Source: Achromobacter pulmonis
GTDB lineage: Bacteria; Pseudomonadota; Gammaproteobacteria; Burkholderiales; Burkholderiaceae_B
NCBI RefSeq assembly: GCF_002885955.2
Contig: NZ_POQS01000003.1
Coordinates: forward strand, 205,751-260,900
Direction of reading: 5' to 3'
Length of the DNA: 55,150 nucleotides
Position 1 is the first letter of the stretch; the number at the start of each line of letters is the position of its first letter. Below are positions 7,630-16,976 of this stretch, one piece after another. The notes beneath the pieces were generated by a model. It saw only the letters and a list, made by a program, of their open reading frames with translations. It was not told where the DNA came from and ran no database searches. Both the position numbers and the translations under genes were made by a program.

Positions 7630-9237
7630 ATGAGCAGCGTCACTGTAGACCACGTGTCGCCGGGCCACGGCCACGGTCACGATGACCACCACCACGCCAT
7701 CCCCACCGGCTGGCGCCGCTGGCTTTTCGCCACCAACCACAAAGACATCGGGACGATGTACCTCATCTTCTCGTTCGTCATGCTGCTGGAAGGCGGCACG
7801 CTGGCCTTGCTGCTGCGCACCGAGCTGTTCGAGCCGGGCCTGCAGTTCTTCCGCCCCGAGCTTTTCAACCAGTTCACCACCATGCACGGCCTGGTGATGG
7901 TGTTCGGCGCCATCATGCCGGCCTTCGTGGGCTTCGCGAACTGGATGATCCCGATGCAGATCGGCGCTTCCGACATGGCCTTCGCGCGCATGAACAACTT
8001 CAGCTTCTGGCTGCTGCCCATGGCCGCCATCATGCTGACGGCCTCGTTCTTCGTGCCCGGCGGCGCCACCGCGGCCGGCTGGACCCTGTACGCGCCGCTG
8101 TCGCTGCAGATGGGCCCCGGCATGGATCTGGCGATCTTCGCGCTGCACATCATGGGCGCCTCGTCCATCATGGGCGCGATCAACATCATCGTCACCATCC
8201 TGAACATGCGCGCGCCCGGCCTGACGCTGATGAAGATGCCGCTGTTCTGCTGGACCTGGCTGATCACCGCCTTCCTGCTGCTGGCCGTGATGCCGGTGCT
8301 GGCCGCCGCTATCACCATGGTGCTGACCGACCGCCATTTCGGCACGGGCTTCTTCAACGCCGCCGCCGGCGGCGACCCGGTGCTGTACCAGCACGTGTTC
8401 TGGTTCTTCGGGCACCCCGAGGTCTACATCATGATCCTGCCGGCGTTCGGCATCGTGTCGGCCATCGTTCCCGCCTTCGCCCGCAAGAAGCTGTTCGGCT
8501 ACGCCTCCATGGTGTACGCCACCGCCTCCATCGCCGTGCTGTCCTTCATCGTGTGGGCGCACCACATGTTCACCACCGGCATGCCGGTGACCGGCCAGCT
8601 CTACTTCATGTACGCCACCATGCTCATCTCCATCCCGACCGGGGTGAAGGTGTTCAACTGGGTGGCCACCATGTGGCGCGGCTCCATGACGTTCGAGACC
8701 CCGATGCTGTTCTCGATCGGCTTCATCTTCGTGTTCACCATGGGCGGCTTCACCGGCCTGATCCTGTCGGTGGCCCCGATCGACATCCAGGTGCACGACA
8801 CCTACTACGTGGTGGCCCACTTCCACTACGTGCTGGTGGCCGGCTCGCTGTTCGCGCTGTTCGCCGGCGCCTACTACTGGGTGCCCAAGTGGACCGGCCG
8901 CATGTACAGCGAAAAGCTGGGCAAGCTGCACTTCTGGTCCACGCTGATCTCGTTCAACGTGACCTTCTTCCCGATGCACTTCCTGGGCCTGGCCGGCATG
9001 CCGCGCCGCTACGCCGACTACGCAGGACAGTTCACGACCTTCCACCAGATGGCCACCATCGGCGCGTTCTGGTTCGGCCTGTCGCAGCTGATCTTCCTGT
9101 GGGCGATCCTGCGCTGCTACCGCGGCAAGGGCGAAGTCGCCGCCGCCAAGCCGTGGGACGGCGCCGAAGGCCTGGAATGGACGGTGCCCTCGCCCGCGCC
9201 CTTCCACACCTTCGAGACTCCGCCCGAAGTGAAGTAA
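7630..9237 (+). CDS. ctaD: Cytochrome c oxidase subunit I
   Basis: Catalytic heme-copper subunit that reduces oxygen to water and pumps protons. The 535 residues include the family signatures: a low-spin heme His in [10 protein letters not shown], the CuB/cross-linked Tyr segment [17 protein letters not shown], the His pair in [10 protein letters not shown], and the heme a/a3 ligands in [13 protein letters not shown] His-rich N-terminus ([11 protein letters not shown]) precedes the first helix, and twelve membrane helices are expected. AGGAAGGAG lies seven bases before the ATG. Neighbours coxB and ctaE encode the other two core subunits. Confidence 0.97.
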   Translation: MSSVTVDHVSPGHGHGHDDHHHAIPTGWRRWLFATNHKDIGTMYLIFSFVMLLEGGTLALLLRTELFEPGLQFFRPELFNQFTTMHGLVMVFGAIMPAFVGFANWMIPMQIGASDMAFARMNNFSFWLLPMAAIMLTASFFVPGGATAAGWTLYAPLSLQMGPGMDLAIFALHIMGASSIMGAINIIVTILNMRAPGLTLMKMPLFCWTWLITAFLLLAVMPVLAAAITMVLTDRHFGTGFFNAAAGGDPVLYQHVFWFFGHPEVYIMILPAFGIVSAIVPAFARKKLFGYASMVYATASIAVLSFIVWAHHMFTTGMPVTGQLYFMYATMLISIPTGVKVFNWVATMWRGSMTFETPMLFSIGFIFVFTMGGFTGLILSVAPIDIQVHDTYYVVAHFHYVLVAGSLFALFAGAYYWVPKWTGRMYSEKLGKLHFWSTLISFNVTFFPMHFLGLAGMPRRYADYAGQFTTFHQMATIGAFWFGLSQLIFLWAILRCYRGKGEVAAAKPWDGAEGLEWTVPSPAPFHTFETPPEVK

Positions 9238-9266
9238 ACCGCTTTCACGTTCCAGGTAGCACAGCC

Positions 9267-9392
9267 ATGACACCCGAGCAGCGCCGCCGCAACAAGATCG
9301 CAGGATTGGTCCTGCTGGCTTTCGTCATCGCCGTGTTCGCCTGGACCGTGCTGCGCGGCTCGGCCCTGATGTCCGGCATCGCGCTCAAATAG
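9267..9392 (+). CDS. Cytochrome oxidase small assembly protein
   Basis: A 41-residue protein (MTPEQRRRNKIAG...) with a charged N-terminus and one membrane helix (LVLLAFVIAVFAWTVL). It sits 29 bases after ctaD and 8 bases before the next gene, all in one direction. Burkholderiales cox clusters usually carry such a small one-helix protein here, annotated as an oxidase small assembly protein. In many of them the copper chaperone gene ctaG follows; here it does not. The function is known only by context. Confidence 0.75.
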   Translation: MTPEQRRRNKIAGLVLLAFVIAVFAWTVLRGSALMSGIALK

Positions 9393-9400
9393 GCCCGGCC

Positions 9401-9625
9401 ATGAGCGACGACCTGCGCGAGACCGCCCAGCGCAAGCTGAGTTTCCTGCAAACCATGAAGGCGGTGGCATGGGGATTCTTCGGGGTCCGCAAGGGGGCGG
9501 GCCACCGGGAGGACATCGCCAAGCTCAACCCGGTCCACGTGATCCTGGGCGGACTGCTGGCAGCGGCCATCTTCGTTACTGTGCTGGTATTAATTGTGCG
9601 TTGGGCCGTTTCCAGCCTGACTTGA
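9401..9625 (+). CDS. DUF2970 membrane protein
   Basis: A 74-residue protein with an amphipathic N-terminal half (KLSFLQTMKAVAWGFFGVRKG) and one C-terminal membrane helix (VHVILGGLLAAAIFVTVLVLIVRW). The phrase SFLQTMKAVAWGFFGVRK matches my recollection of the DUF2970 family, which is typical of betaproteobacterial oxidase clusters. It lies between the small assembly protein and subunit III and is presumably cotranscribed. No biochemical role is known to me. Confidence 0.75.
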   Translation: MSDDLRETAQRKLSFLQTMKAVAWGFFGVRKGAGHREDIAKLNPVHVILGGLLAAAIFVTVLVLIVRWAVSSLT

Positions 9626-9663
9626 CTCACTTGATTCTATAAATCTGTACCAGGGAGAAAGCC

Positions 9664-10539
9664 ATGAGTGCAAGCCACTCGGTTCAAGGTAAAGAGGCAC
9701 CGTACTACTTTGTGCCCGCCGACTCGGGTCACCCCGTGCGCACGGCCGTGACGCTGCTCGTGATGGCCCTGAGCGCCACGGCCTGGTTCAACGGCGTGGG
9801 CTGGGCCAAATGGACCTTGCTGGTGGGCTTCGTCGGCCTGATCTCGGTGCTGTACTTCTGGTTCGGCGACGCCATCCAGGAATCCGAGTCCGGCCTGAAC
9901 AGCAAGCGCATCGACGGTTCGTACCGCTGGGGCATGAGCTGGTTCATCTTCTCCGAAGTCATGTTCTTCGCGGCGTTCTTCGGCGCCCTCTGGTACACCC
10001 GCACCGTCACCACGCCGTGGCTGGGCGACATGGACCACCGGCTGATGCTGTGGCCCGACTTCCAGGCCGTGTGGCCGAACTTCGGCCCGGCCGGCGTGGT
10101 CGAGCAGTTCCAGACCGTCGGCCCCTTCTGGCTGCCCACGATCAACACCGCGCTGCTGCTGAGCTCCGGCGTCACGCTGACCATCGCCCACCACGCGCTG
10201 CGCGAAAACCACCGCGGCAAGGCCATTTTCTGGCTGCTGGCCACGGTCGTGCTGGGCTTCGTCTTCGTCGCCTGCCAGGCCTATGAATACCACCATGCCT
10301 ACACCGAGCTGAACCTCAAGTTCAACTCCGGCGCCTACGGCTCGCTGTTCTACATGCTTACCGGCTTCCACGGCTTCCACGTGCTGCTGGGCGCGACCAT
10401 GCTGACCGTGATCCTGGTGCGCCTGATCCGCGGCCACTTCACCGCCGACCACCACTTCGGGTTCGAAGGGGCGGCGTGGTACTGGCACTTCGTGGACGTG
10501 GTGTGGCTGGGGCTGTACTTGTTTGTGTATTGGTTCTGA
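9664..10539 (+). CDS. ctaE: Cytochrome c oxidase subunit III
   Basis: Core membrane subunit III, 291 residues, seven expected helices. Diagnostic segments are SWFIFSEVMFFAAFFGALWY, PTINTALLLSSGVTLTIAHHAL and the C-terminal TGFHGFHVLLGA and WYWHFVDVVWLGLYLFVYW. CAGGGAGAAAGCC precedes the ATG. It closes the structural part of the oxidase operon. The next gene in the same direction is 414 bases away, with a small gene on the other strand in between. Confidence 0.96.
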   Translation: MSASHSVQGKEAPYYFVPADSGHPVRTAVTLLVMALSATAWFNGVGWAKWTLLVGFVGLISVLYFWFGDAIQESESGLNSKRIDGSYRWGMSWFIFSEVMFFAAFFGALWYTRTVTTPWLGDMDHRLMLWPDFQAVWPNFGPAGVVEQFQTVGPFWLPTINTALLLSSGVTLTIAHHALRENHRGKAIFWLLATVVLGFVFVACQAYEYHHAYTELNLKFNSGAYGSLFYMLTGFHGFHVLLGATMLTVILVRLIRGHFTADHHFGFEGAAWYWHFVDVVWLGLYLFVYWF

Positions 10540-10716
10540 GGTGGGGAGTGCGCTGGCCGCGGGAGATGGCGGCTGGCGCCGGCTGATGGGTTGCGCGCGT
10601 TGGGGGGGTTGAGTTCTTGCTTAAGAATTCTCGCGCTGCGCCCATCCTACGCCGTCGTGTCGGCATGCCGTCATGTCGACGGCCGCCCGGCGGCGGGGAA
10701 CCTCGCCAGGCCAGGC
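10540..10716. other. Short intergenic stretch after ctaE
   Basis: Gap of 177 bases between the stop codons of ctaE and the opposite-strand DUF2909 gene. It contains a small imperfect hairpin (GAGTTCTT-GCTT-AAGAATTC near 10611-10630) without a T tract. I see no gene in it. Confidence 0.4.
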
Positions 10717-10917
10717 CTATCTAAGGCCTGTGCTCTCGATCCAGCCCATGTGATGGGCGAACAGCACGAACAGGAAAAGGGCCACGGACAGCCCGATGCG
10801 TACCGTCAGCGCGTTCACCGTGCGGTTGGTGGTGCCTTTGTCCCGCATCAGGTAGACCAGGGCGGATGCCAGACTGGCCAGAATACCGATAAAGGCCAGG
10901 ACGACGAAAACGCGCAT
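10717..10917 (-). CDS. Twin transmembrane protein, DUF2909 family
   Basis: A 66-residue protein with two membrane helices (MRVFVVLAFIGILASLASALVYLM and TVRIGLSVALFLFVLFAHHMGWI) joined by a short polar loop (RDKGTTNRTVNAL). The length and pattern match DUF2909, found beside surf1 in proteobacterial oxidase clusters. The start at 10917 is preceded by a GGAG ribosome site; the open frame extends further upstream but without a good start. It is transcribed away from surf1, with 36 bases between the two starts. An assembly role is likely from context only. Confidence 0.75.
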   Translation of the reverse strand: MRVFVVLAFIGILASLASALVYLMRDKGTTNRTVNALTVRIGLSVALFLFVLFAHHMGWIESTGLR

Positions 10918-10953
10918 GGTGGTCTCCGGACAAATCAGAGTTATTGAAGAAAG

Positions 10954-11763
10954 ATGGCCCGACCGCATTCAACCCGCAACACGGTAGCTGCCCTGCTGTT
11001 GCTCGGCGCCGCCGTGGTGGTTCTGGCGTCGCTCGGGCAATGGCAGCTGCGCCGCGGCGACGAGCGACGCGCCATTCTGGCGGCTATCGAGGCCGGCCGC
11101 AAGCAAGCGCCGCTGCCCTTGACGCCGGCCACCGACCCCGCCGCCATGACGGCATGGCGCGCCGCTCGGGCCACGGGCGTGTGGCTGCCGCAATTCAGTG
11201 TACTGCTGGACAACCGCAACCAGGACGGCAAGCCCGGCTACTGGCTGGCCACGCCGCTGCGGCTCGACGGCCCCGAAGGCCGCGCCGTGCTGGTGCTGCG
11301 CGGCTGGCTGCCGCGCGTCATGGCCGCGCCCGGACAGGGGCCGGCGCAGCCCGACCTGCCCGCCGCGCCCGCCGGGCCGCAGACCGTGGCGGGCGAACTT
11401 TCGCCGCGCGTGCCGCGGCTGTTCGAGATCTGGTCGCTGGGCGGGTCCGAGGAGTCGGCCCTGCCGGCCGCGCTGCCGGCGGCGGGCGGCGCGGCGCCGC
11501 AGGTGCAGAACCTGCCGCTGGAGGAATACGCGAAGGCGACCGGCCTGGCCTTGCTGCCCACGGTGCTGATGCAGTCGGACGACGGCGCCGGCGACGGCCT
11601 GGTGCGCGACTGGCCGCAGCCCTCGGTGGATTTCCAGCAGAACACCTCTTATGCCGTACAGTGGTTCGCTTTCGCCTCGATCGCCGCCATCGCGTGGCTG
11701 GTGGTGCTGGGGGGCGCCATCCGCCGCATGAGGCGCTCATCCGCAACCCGCAACACAGGATAA
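10954..11763 (+). CDS. SURF1-family cytochrome oxidase assembly protein
   Basis: Inner-membrane protein of 269 residues needed for insertion of heme a into subunit I. The N-terminal membrane helix is followed by the SURF1 signature LGQWQLRRGDERRA. The periplasmic domain contains PGYWLATPLRL and the VLVLRGWLP segment, and the C-terminus has a second helix (QWFAFASIAAIAWLVVLGGAIRR) preceded by HxxYA-like SYAVQWF. A proline/alanine-rich insertion occupies about residues 125-150. The gene runs nearly into the SCO-like gene, 3 bases after its stop codon. Confidence 0.88.
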   Translation: MARPHSTRNTVAALLLLGAAVVVLASLGQWQLRRGDERRAILAAIEAGRKQAPLPLTPATDPAAMTAWRAARATGVWLPQFSVLLDNRNQDGKPGYWLATPLRLDGPEGRAVLVLRGWLPRVMAAPGQGPAQPDLPAAPAGPQTVAGELSPRVPRLFEIWSLGGSEESALPAALPAAGGAAPQVQNLPLEEYAKATGLALLPTVLMQSDDGAGDGLVRDWPQPSVDFQQNTSYAVQWFAFASIAAIAWLVVLGGAIRRMRRSSATRNTG

Positions 11764-11766
11764 AAA

Positions 11767-12396
11767 GTGGCTCGCGACATTTCTTCCAACCGGCCCGCAG
11801 GCAAGCGTTCGCTGCTGCCCATGCTGCTGGTGTTCCTGTGCTCTTTGGCGCCCATCGTCGGCGCCGTCGTGGTGTACATGAACCCGCAGTGGTGGCCCGC
11901 CGAATCCAGCAACTACGGCGCGCTCATCGAGCCGCAGCGGCCCATGCCCGCGGCCGGCGAACTGCGCCTGACCACGCTGGACGGCCGGCCCTTCGACCTG
12001 CAGAGCCTGAAAGGCAAATGGCTGCTGGTGGCCGCCGACGGCGGCGCCTGCCCCGACAGCTGCGCGCGCAAGCTCTTCATCACGCGCAACAGCCACGCCA
12101 GCCAGGGCAAGAACGTGGAGCGCCTGGCGCGCATCTGGTTCATCACCGACGACGCGCCAGTGCCGGAAAAAGTGCTGGAGGCCTACAAGGGCACGGTGAT
12201 GGTGCGCGCCGACCCCGACCAGCTGGCGCGCTTCCTGCTGGCGCGCGAGCGCGCCGCCGGCCAGCCCGGCCTGCAGGACCCGATCTGGGTGATCGATCCG
12301 CTGGGCAACCTGATGATGCAGTTCCCGGCCGAGGCCGACGGGGTGAAGGTCCGCAAGGACATCAGCAAACTGGTCTATAACTCAAGAGTGGGTTAG
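11767..12396 (+). CDS. SCO/thioredoxin-like membrane-anchored protein of the oxidase cluster
   Basis: A 209-residue protein with an N-terminal membrane anchor (LLPMLLVFLCSLAPIVGAVVVYM) and a periplasmic thioredoxin-like domain. It has CPDSC (CxxxC) in the place of the SCO copper motif and KGKWLLVAADGG before it. The conserved His of true SCO proteins is not apparent in the matching segment (VIDPLGNLMMQFP), so copper binding in the usual way is doubtful and a thiol-redox role is more likely. The start is GTG, coupled tightly to surf1. A true SCO1 is encoded separately at the end of the cluster. Confidence 0.75.
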   Translation: MARDISSNRPAGKRSLLPMLLVFLCSLAPIVGAVVVYMNPQWWPAESSNYGALIEPQRPMPAAGELRLTTLDGRPFDLQSLKGKWLLVAADGGACPDSCARKLFITRNSHASQGKNVERLARIWFITDDAPVPEKVLEAYKGTVMVRADPDQLARFLLARERAAGQPGLQDPIWVIDPLGNLMMQFPAEADGVKVRKDISKLVYNSRVG

Positions 12397-12397
12397 G

Positions 12398-12475
12398 TCC
12401 CCCCCCGAAGCGCCTTTGGCGCTTCCCCCCCAGGGGGGCGCCGCTACGGACCGGCGGAGCCGGATCCGTGCGGCC
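12398..12475. repeat. G/C-tract hairpin element in the intergenic space
   Basis: A compact block of nested inverted repeats: GAAGCGCC-TTT-GGCGCTTC (12407-12425), a C tract opposed by a G tract (CCCCCC-AGGGGGG), and CCGGCGGAGCCGG. From memory, blocks of this form recur between genes in Bordetella and Achromobacter genomes. Only one copy is seen in this window, so its repetitive nature is unproven here. It lies between the SCO-like gene and ctaA and may act as a terminator or stability element. Confidence 0.5.
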
Positions 12476-12550
12476 TGGCTTGTGGGGCGTTGGTTTGATG
12501 CGTTGCGCCTGTGTGCGTGGCGCGTAATTTGATTTTTTATTGTTTTTTTT

Positions 12551-13591
12551 ATGGATATCGAACGCCTTCGGACGCGTTATCGCAAGCTGGTTTTTTTCAC
12601 CTGGTTCCTGACGCTGGACCTCATCATGTTCGGCGCTTTCGTGCGCCTGACCGATTCGGGGCTGGGTTGTCCCGACTGGCCGGGCTGCTACGGCAGCGTG
12701 ACGCCGCTGGGCGCCATGGGCGATATCCATGAAGCGTCGCAGGCCATGCCTTTCGGTCCCGTCACGCTGTCCAAGGCCTGGATCGAGATGATCCACCGCT
12801 ATGTCGGTTCCATCCTGGGCATGCTCATCATCGGCATCGTCTACATGGCCTGGCGCTACCGCCGCGAACTGGGCCGTTCGCCGGCCCTGGCCGTGACCAC
12901 GCTGGTGGCCGTCTGCGTGCAGGGCGCGTTCGGCGCCTGGACCGTGACCCACAAGCTCATGCCCGCCGTCGTCACCGCGCATCTGGTGTTCGGCCTGTCG
13001 GTGCTGGCGCTGATGACCTGGCTGTCGGCGCGCGAGCGTCCGCACCTGGCCCTGTCGGCGGCCGCCGCGCGCTGGAGGCCGTGGGTGGCCGGGGGCTTCG
13101 CCCTGCTGCTGGTGCAGGTGACGCTGGGCGGCTGGGTCAGCACCAACTACGCCGCGCTGGCCTGCATGGACTTTCCCATGTGCCACGGCCAGTGGGTGCC
13201 CGAAATGGACTTCCACGGCGGCTATTCGGTGATCCGCGCGCTGGGCGAGCTGCCCTCGGGCGAGATGATTTCGCAGCCGGCGCTCACCGCGATCCACTGG
13301 GTCCACCGCAATTTCGCCTTCGTGGTGTTCCTGTACCTCGGCACGCTGGCCTGGCGGCTGCGCGCCGAGCCCGGCCTGCGCGGCCCCGCCACGCTGATGC
13401 TGGCGCTGCTGGCGGCGCAGCTGCTGACCGGCCTGACCACGATCTTCTTCCAGTGGCCGCTGCTGATCGCGGTGCTGCACAACGGCGGCGCCGCCGGCCT
13501 GACGCTGGCCGCGGTCGTATTGATGGTGCGTTTGTCCACGGCAGGACGTGCGCCGGCGGGGAATTACGGCCCCGATTTGGTGCGCGTTTAA
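12551..13591 (+). CDS. ctaA: Heme A synthase
   Basis: Membrane enzyme (COX15/CtaA) that oxidises the C8 methyl of heme O to the formyl group of heme A. The 346 residues contain the signature [18 protein letters not shown] near residue 35, the first heme-ligand His in EMIHRYVGS, a second His pair in the inner helices ([22 protein letters not shown]) and [10 protein letters not shown] near the C-terminus. Eight helices are expected. The leader just before the ATG is a run of T, so the ribosome binding site is poor. It is followed after 13 bases by ctaB. Confidence 0.92.
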   Translation: MDIERLRTRYRKLVFFTWFLTLDLIMFGAFVRLTDSGLGCPDWPGCYGSVTPLGAMGDIHEASQAMPFGPVTLSKAWIEMIHRYVGSILGMLIIGIVYMAWRYRRELGRSPALAVTTLVAVCVQGAFGAWTVTHKLMPAVVTAHLVFGLSVLALMTWLSARERPHLALSAAAARWRPWVAGGFALLLVQVTLGGWVSTNYAALACMDFPMCHGQWVPEMDFHGGYSVIRALGELPSGEMISQPALTAIHWVHRNFAFVVFLYLGTLAWRLRAEPGLRGPATLMLALLAAQLLTGLTTIFFQWPLLIAVLHNGGAAGLTLAAVVLMVRLSTAGRAPAGNYGPDLVRV

Positions 13592-13604
13592 AATAGGGCT
13601 CATC

Positions 13605-14498
13605 ATGACCAGTATTGCCGCTCCCCAATCCGGATTGCTCCGCCAGTATTTCGTCCTCACCAAGCCGCGCGTGACGCAGCTGGCGGTGTTTTGCGCCGTG
13701 ATCGGCATGTTCCTGGCCGCGCCCGGCATTCCCGACATGCGCCGGGTGCTGTTCGGCACCATCGGCATCTGGCTGCTGGCCGCCGCCGCCTTCGCCATCA
13801 ACTGCCTGATCGAACAGGAAGTCGACGCGCGCATGCTGCGCACGGCGCGCCGCGCCACCGCGCGCGGCACGATCTCGGCGTTCCAGGTGCTGAGCCTGTC
13901 GGGCCTGCTGGGCGGGGCCGGCATGTTCGTGCTGTACCACCTGGTCAACCCGCTGACCATGTGGCTGACCTTCGCCACCTTCGTCGGCTACGCCGTCATC
14001 TACACGGTCATCCTCAAGCCGCGTACGCCGCAGAATATCGTCATCGGCGGGCTGTCCGGCGCCATGCCGCCGGCGCTGGGCTGGGCCGCGGTGGCCGATT
14101 CCGTGCCGGCCGAGGCCTGGGTCCTGGTCCTCATCATCTTCATCTGGACGCCGCCGCACTTCTGGGCGCTGGCGCTCTACCGCAACCACGATTACGCCAA
14201 GGCCGGCCTGCCCATGCTGCCGGTGACGCACGGCAACCAGTTCACGCGCCTGCACATCCTGCTCTACAGCGTGGCCCTGATGGCCACCACGCTGCTGCCC
14301 TACGCCATCCGCATGAGCGGCGAACTCTACCTGGCCAGCGCGCTGGCGCTGGGCGGCATGTTCGTGTCGTATGCATGGCGGCTGTACCGCGCCTACAGCG
14401 ACGAGCTGGCGCGCAGCATGTTCCGTTTTTCCATTCTTTACCTGGCGCTGCTGTTCGGCGCCCTGCTGGCGGACCACTGGGTCGGCCTGCTGCGCTGA
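13605..14498 (+). CDS. ctaB: Protoheme IX farnesyltransferase (heme O synthase)
   Basis: UbiA-family membrane prenyltransferase (CyoE/CtaB), 297 residues, that adds farnesyl to heme B and feeds ctaA. The start at 13605 is preferred over an upstream in-frame one because the protein then begins [10 protein letters not shown] followed by the family segment [17 protein letters not shown]. The aspartate-rich region reads [18 protein letters not shown]; the second loop has [18 protein letters not shown]. Its stop codon overlaps a possible start of the SCO1 gene, indicating coupling. Confidence 0.93.
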   Translation: MTSIAAPQSGLLRQYFVLTKPRVTQLAVFCAVIGMFLAAPGIPDMRRVLFGTIGIWLLAAAAFAINCLIEQEVDARMLRTARRATARGTISAFQVLSLSGLLGGAGMFVLYHLVNPLTMWLTFATFVGYAVIYTVILKPRTPQNIVIGGLSGAMPPALGWAAVADSVPAEAWVLVLIIFIWTPPHFWALALYRNHDYAKAGLPMLPVTHGNQFTRLHILLYSVALMATTLLPYAIRMSGELYLASALALGGMFVSYAWRLYRAYSDELARSMFRFSILYLALLFGALLADHWVGLLR

Positions 14499-14515
14499 TG
14501 TCCTGGAGGTTGTCG

Positions 14516-15121
14516 ATGTCCGTGTTTTCCGCCAGCCGCCGGCTGGCCCTGCGACTGGGCGCAGCCGCCGCCTTCGCCGCCGCCCTGGCCGCCTGCGGCG
14601 AGAGCGCGCCCGCTTTCAAGGGCAGCGACATCAGCGGCACCCAGCTGGGCCGTGGCATGGAGCTGTCCGATTTCAACGGCAAGACGCGCCAGTTGTCCGA
14701 CTTCGCCGGCAAGGTCGTGGTGGTGTTTTTCGGCTTCACCCAGTGCCCGGACGTGTGCCCCACGTCGCTGGCCGAACTGGGCGAAGTCATGAAAAAGCTG
14801 GGGCCTGACGCCGACCGCGTCCAGGTGCTGCTGATTTCGGTCGATCCCGAGCGCGACACGCCCGAGGTCCTGAAGCAATACGTGACCGCCTTCGATCCGC
14901 GCTTCCTGGGCCTGACCGGCACGCCGGACCAGGTCAAGAAGGCCGCGGCGTCGTTCAAGGCCTATTACGCCAAGGCGCCCACCAAGGACGGCGGCTACAC
15001 CATGGACCACACCGCCGCCTTCTACCTGTTCGACGGCAAGGGCGAATCGCGGGTGCTGGCCAACAACAATATCGGCGTGGACGCGCTGGCCCACGACATC
15101 CAGGCGCTGCTGAAGCAGTAA
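14516..15121 (+). CDS. SCO1/SenC copper-binding lipoprotein
   Basis: Periplasmic, membrane-tethered copper chaperone for the CuA centre of subunit II. The 201-residue protein has a lipoprotein signal (LAAC at about residues 24-27) and the thioredoxin-fold copper site: FTQCPDVCPTSLAELGEV with CxxxC, and the conserved His in MDHTAAFYLFD. The start at 14516 is chosen because GGAGG lies 8 bases upstream; an ATG at 14498 overlapping the ctaB stop is the alternative. It ends exactly against the convergent DUF3717 gene. As no ctaG is present nearby, this is the only clear copper chaperone in the cluster. Confidence 0.9.
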   Translation: MSVFSASRRLALRLGAAAAFAAALAACGESAPAFKGSDISGTQLGRGMELSDFNGKTRQLSDFAGKVVVVFFGFTQCPDVCPTSLAELGEVMKKLGPDADRVQVLLISVDPERDTPEVLKQYVTAFDPRFLGLTGTPDQVKKAAASFKAYYAKAPTKDGGYTMDHTAAFYLFDGKGESRVLANNNIGVDALAHDIQALLKQ

Positions 15122-15340
15122 CTAAAGCGTCGCCGCCCAGCCGTCCAGCGCGGCGCGCGCCGCCTCGCCGAGTTCGGCGGTGGCGATCTCGCGGTGGTGG
15201 GCCATGATCATCAGCGCGTAGGGCGCCGCCAGCGCGGCCGCCTCGGGGCAGAGCCGGCATTCGTCGCCGACCGAGGGCGATACGTTGCGCCAGTAATTGA
15301 TCGCCTGTTCGAGCTGGGGCAGGGTGATGACGGAGTCCAT
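15122..15340 (-). CDS. DUF3717 small protein
   Basis: A 72-residue acidic protein (MDSVITLPQLEQAINYWRN...) with a RLCPEAAALAAPYALMI segment, matching my recollection of DUF3717, a small Burkholderiales family of unknown function. The ATG at 15340 is preferred; a GTG five codons upstream is possible. The gene is convergent with SCO1 without any gap. No membrane segment or catalytic motif is visible. Confidence 0.75.
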   Translation of the reverse strand: MDSVITLPQLEQAINYWRNVSPSVGDECRLCPEAAALAAPYALMIMAHHREIATAELGEAARAALDGWAATL

Positions 15341-15472
15341 GGACCTATTGTCCACGATTGGCCTGCGCTGTCCACCGGCGCGCCGGGCTGCAAAGAAGCG
15401 TCACCATCGCAACATGCCGAAACCGCGGGCGGGTGCTATACCACTGCCGGTTAGTAACGATGGAGCATCGTC

Positions 15473-16132
15473 ATGAGTACCCCTACCCGAATCGACTCTC
15501 CGCGCCGCGGCCTGCATCCGCTGGTGGCGGCCGCCGCAATCGCCGTCATCGTCATGTGCTCGGTCGGCGTGGCCGCCGTGATGGGCTGGCTGCCCACGCC
15601 TTCGGCCAATCCGCATGCCGACGAACCGGTGGCCGAGGCCGGCCCGGAAGGCGCCAACCTGGCCCCGCTGCCGGCCGAATCGGCGCAGGCCGCGGCCCAG
15701 ACGCCGTCCCAGCCCGCGCCTGCGCCCAAGGCCCGTCCTGCCCCCGCCCCGGCGCCCGCTCCCGCGCCCGCCAAGCAGGCCTGCGCCAACTGCGGCGTGG
15801 TCGAAACCATCCGCCAGGTGCAGGTGCCGGCCAAGGACGATAGCAACCATCTGGTCGGCACCATCGCCGGCGGCGTGGCCGGCGGGGTGGTCGGCAACCA
15901 GTTCGGCGGCGGCAACGGCAAGACCGCGCTGACCGTGCTGGGCGCGGTCGGCGGCGCTTTGGCAGGCCGTGAAGTTGAGCGTAATATCAGACAGCAACAA
16001 ACGGTGACGCACTATGAGCTCACCGTGCGCATGAACGACGGCAGCAAGCGCCAGTTCCGCAGCGCCCAGCCGTTCGCGTTCGCTTCGGGCGACCACGTGC
16101 GCGTGGAAAACAATCAGCTGCTGCCGGGATGA
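15473..16132 (+). CDS. Glycine-zipper 2TM envelope protein
   Basis: A 219-residue envelope protein: N-terminal membrane helix (LVAAAAIAVIVMCSVGVAAVMGWL), a long Pro/Ala linker (about 65-103), a CANCG motif and then a glycine-zipper hairpin (GTIAGGVAGGVVGNQFGGGNGKTALTVLGAVGGALAGREVER) followed by a small beta domain. The zipper and C-terminus resemble SlyB/Pcp-type proteins, but the N-terminus is a signal anchor without a lipobox Cys at a normal position, so it probably stays in the inner membrane facing the periplasm. It may help to maintain the envelope; no specific role is known. Confidence 0.75.
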   Translation: MSTPTRIDSPRRGLHPLVAAAAIAVIVMCSVGVAAVMGWLPTPSANPHADEPVAEAGPEGANLAPLPAESAQAAAQTPSQPAPAPKARPAPAPAPAPAPAKQACANCGVVETIRQVQVPAKDDSNHLVGTIAGGVAGGVVGNQFGGGNGKTALTVLGAVGGALAGREVERNIRQQQTVTHYELTVRMNDGSKRQFRSAQPFAFASGDHVRVENNQLLPG

Positions 16133-16174
16133 GCCCGGCGCGAGCCTAATCATCCGTCTTTGGGGAGACCAGGA

Positions 16175-16909
16175 ATGAGCGACCAACAATCCAACCCGTT
16201 CGTCCTGCCCGGCATGGGCCAGCATTCCGACTTGTCGGGCAACCCGCTGCTGGCCAGCATGGAAATGATGCGCCAGGCCTGGGCCGGGCTGACCGGGCCC
16301 GGCGGCCTGGCCAGCAGCCTGCCCATGGCTCCCCCGATGAACCTCGAAGACCTGGACCGCCGCATCGCCGAACTGCGCTCGGTGGAAAACTGGCTGCGCA
16401 TGAACCTGAGCATGCTCTCCAGCACGATCCAGGGCATGGAAGTGCAGCGCTCCACCATCAGCACGCTGCGCGCCTTCGTCGACAGCGCGGCCAACATGGA
16501 CATGGCGGCCGTGCGCGCCAGCGGCGCGGCCTCGCCGCTGGAAGTGGTGCTGGGGCTGAAGCCCGCGCCCAAGCCGGCAGCGGCCAAGGCGCCGGAGAGC
16601 GCCGGCGCCAAGGACGGGCAGGCGCAGGCGGCGGCCGACGAGGCGCCCGCCAGCGCGCCGGGCATGAGCGAGCAGATGGGCGCGGCGGCCCAGTCGGCCT
16701 CCAAGGCCTGGTGGGACCTGCTGCAGCAGCAGTTCAACCAGATCGCGGCCGCCACCGCCGCTTCCATGCCGGCCGCGCCCGCCGCCGCGCCCGCGCCGGC
16801 CAAACCGCAGGAACCCGCGCCCGAGGCGGGCGCCGCCAAGCCGGCGGCGCGCAAGCCCGCGGCCCGCGGCGCCAAGGCCGCCAAGAAAACCGGGCCTGGC
16901 GCGAGCTAG
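16175..16909 (+). CDS. phaM: PhaM-family polyhydroxyalkanoate granule protein
   Basis: A 244-residue cytoplasmic protein. The N-terminal third ([10 protein letters not shown]..., [41 protein letters not shown]) matches the PhaM pattern, and the C-terminus is a Lys/Ala/Pro-rich tail ([17 protein letters not shown]) like histone H1. In Cupriavidus, PhaM activates PHA synthase and tethers granules to the nucleoid through such a tail. The start at 16175 has GGGGAGACCAGGA just upstream. No PHA synthase lies in the window, so the role is taken from the family. It is followed by glmU after 67 bases. Confidence 0.8.
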   Translation: MSDQQSNPFVLPGMGQHSDLSGNPLLASMEMMRQAWAGLTGPGGLASSLPMAPPMNLEDLDRRIAELRSVENWLRMNLSMLSSTIQGMEVQRSTISTLRAFVDSAANMDMAAVRASGAASPLEVVLGLKPAPKPAAAKAPESAGAKDGQAQAAADEAPASAPGMSEQMGAAAQSASKAWWDLLQQQFNQIAAATAASMPAAPAAAPAPAKPQEPAPEAGAAKPAARKPAARGAKAAKKTGPGAS

Positions 16910-16976
16910 CCCTCTCTTTCAATCGATGCCCCGGCCGGCCGCCAGGCCGCCGGGCCGTCTCAACACCGTGGAACTT

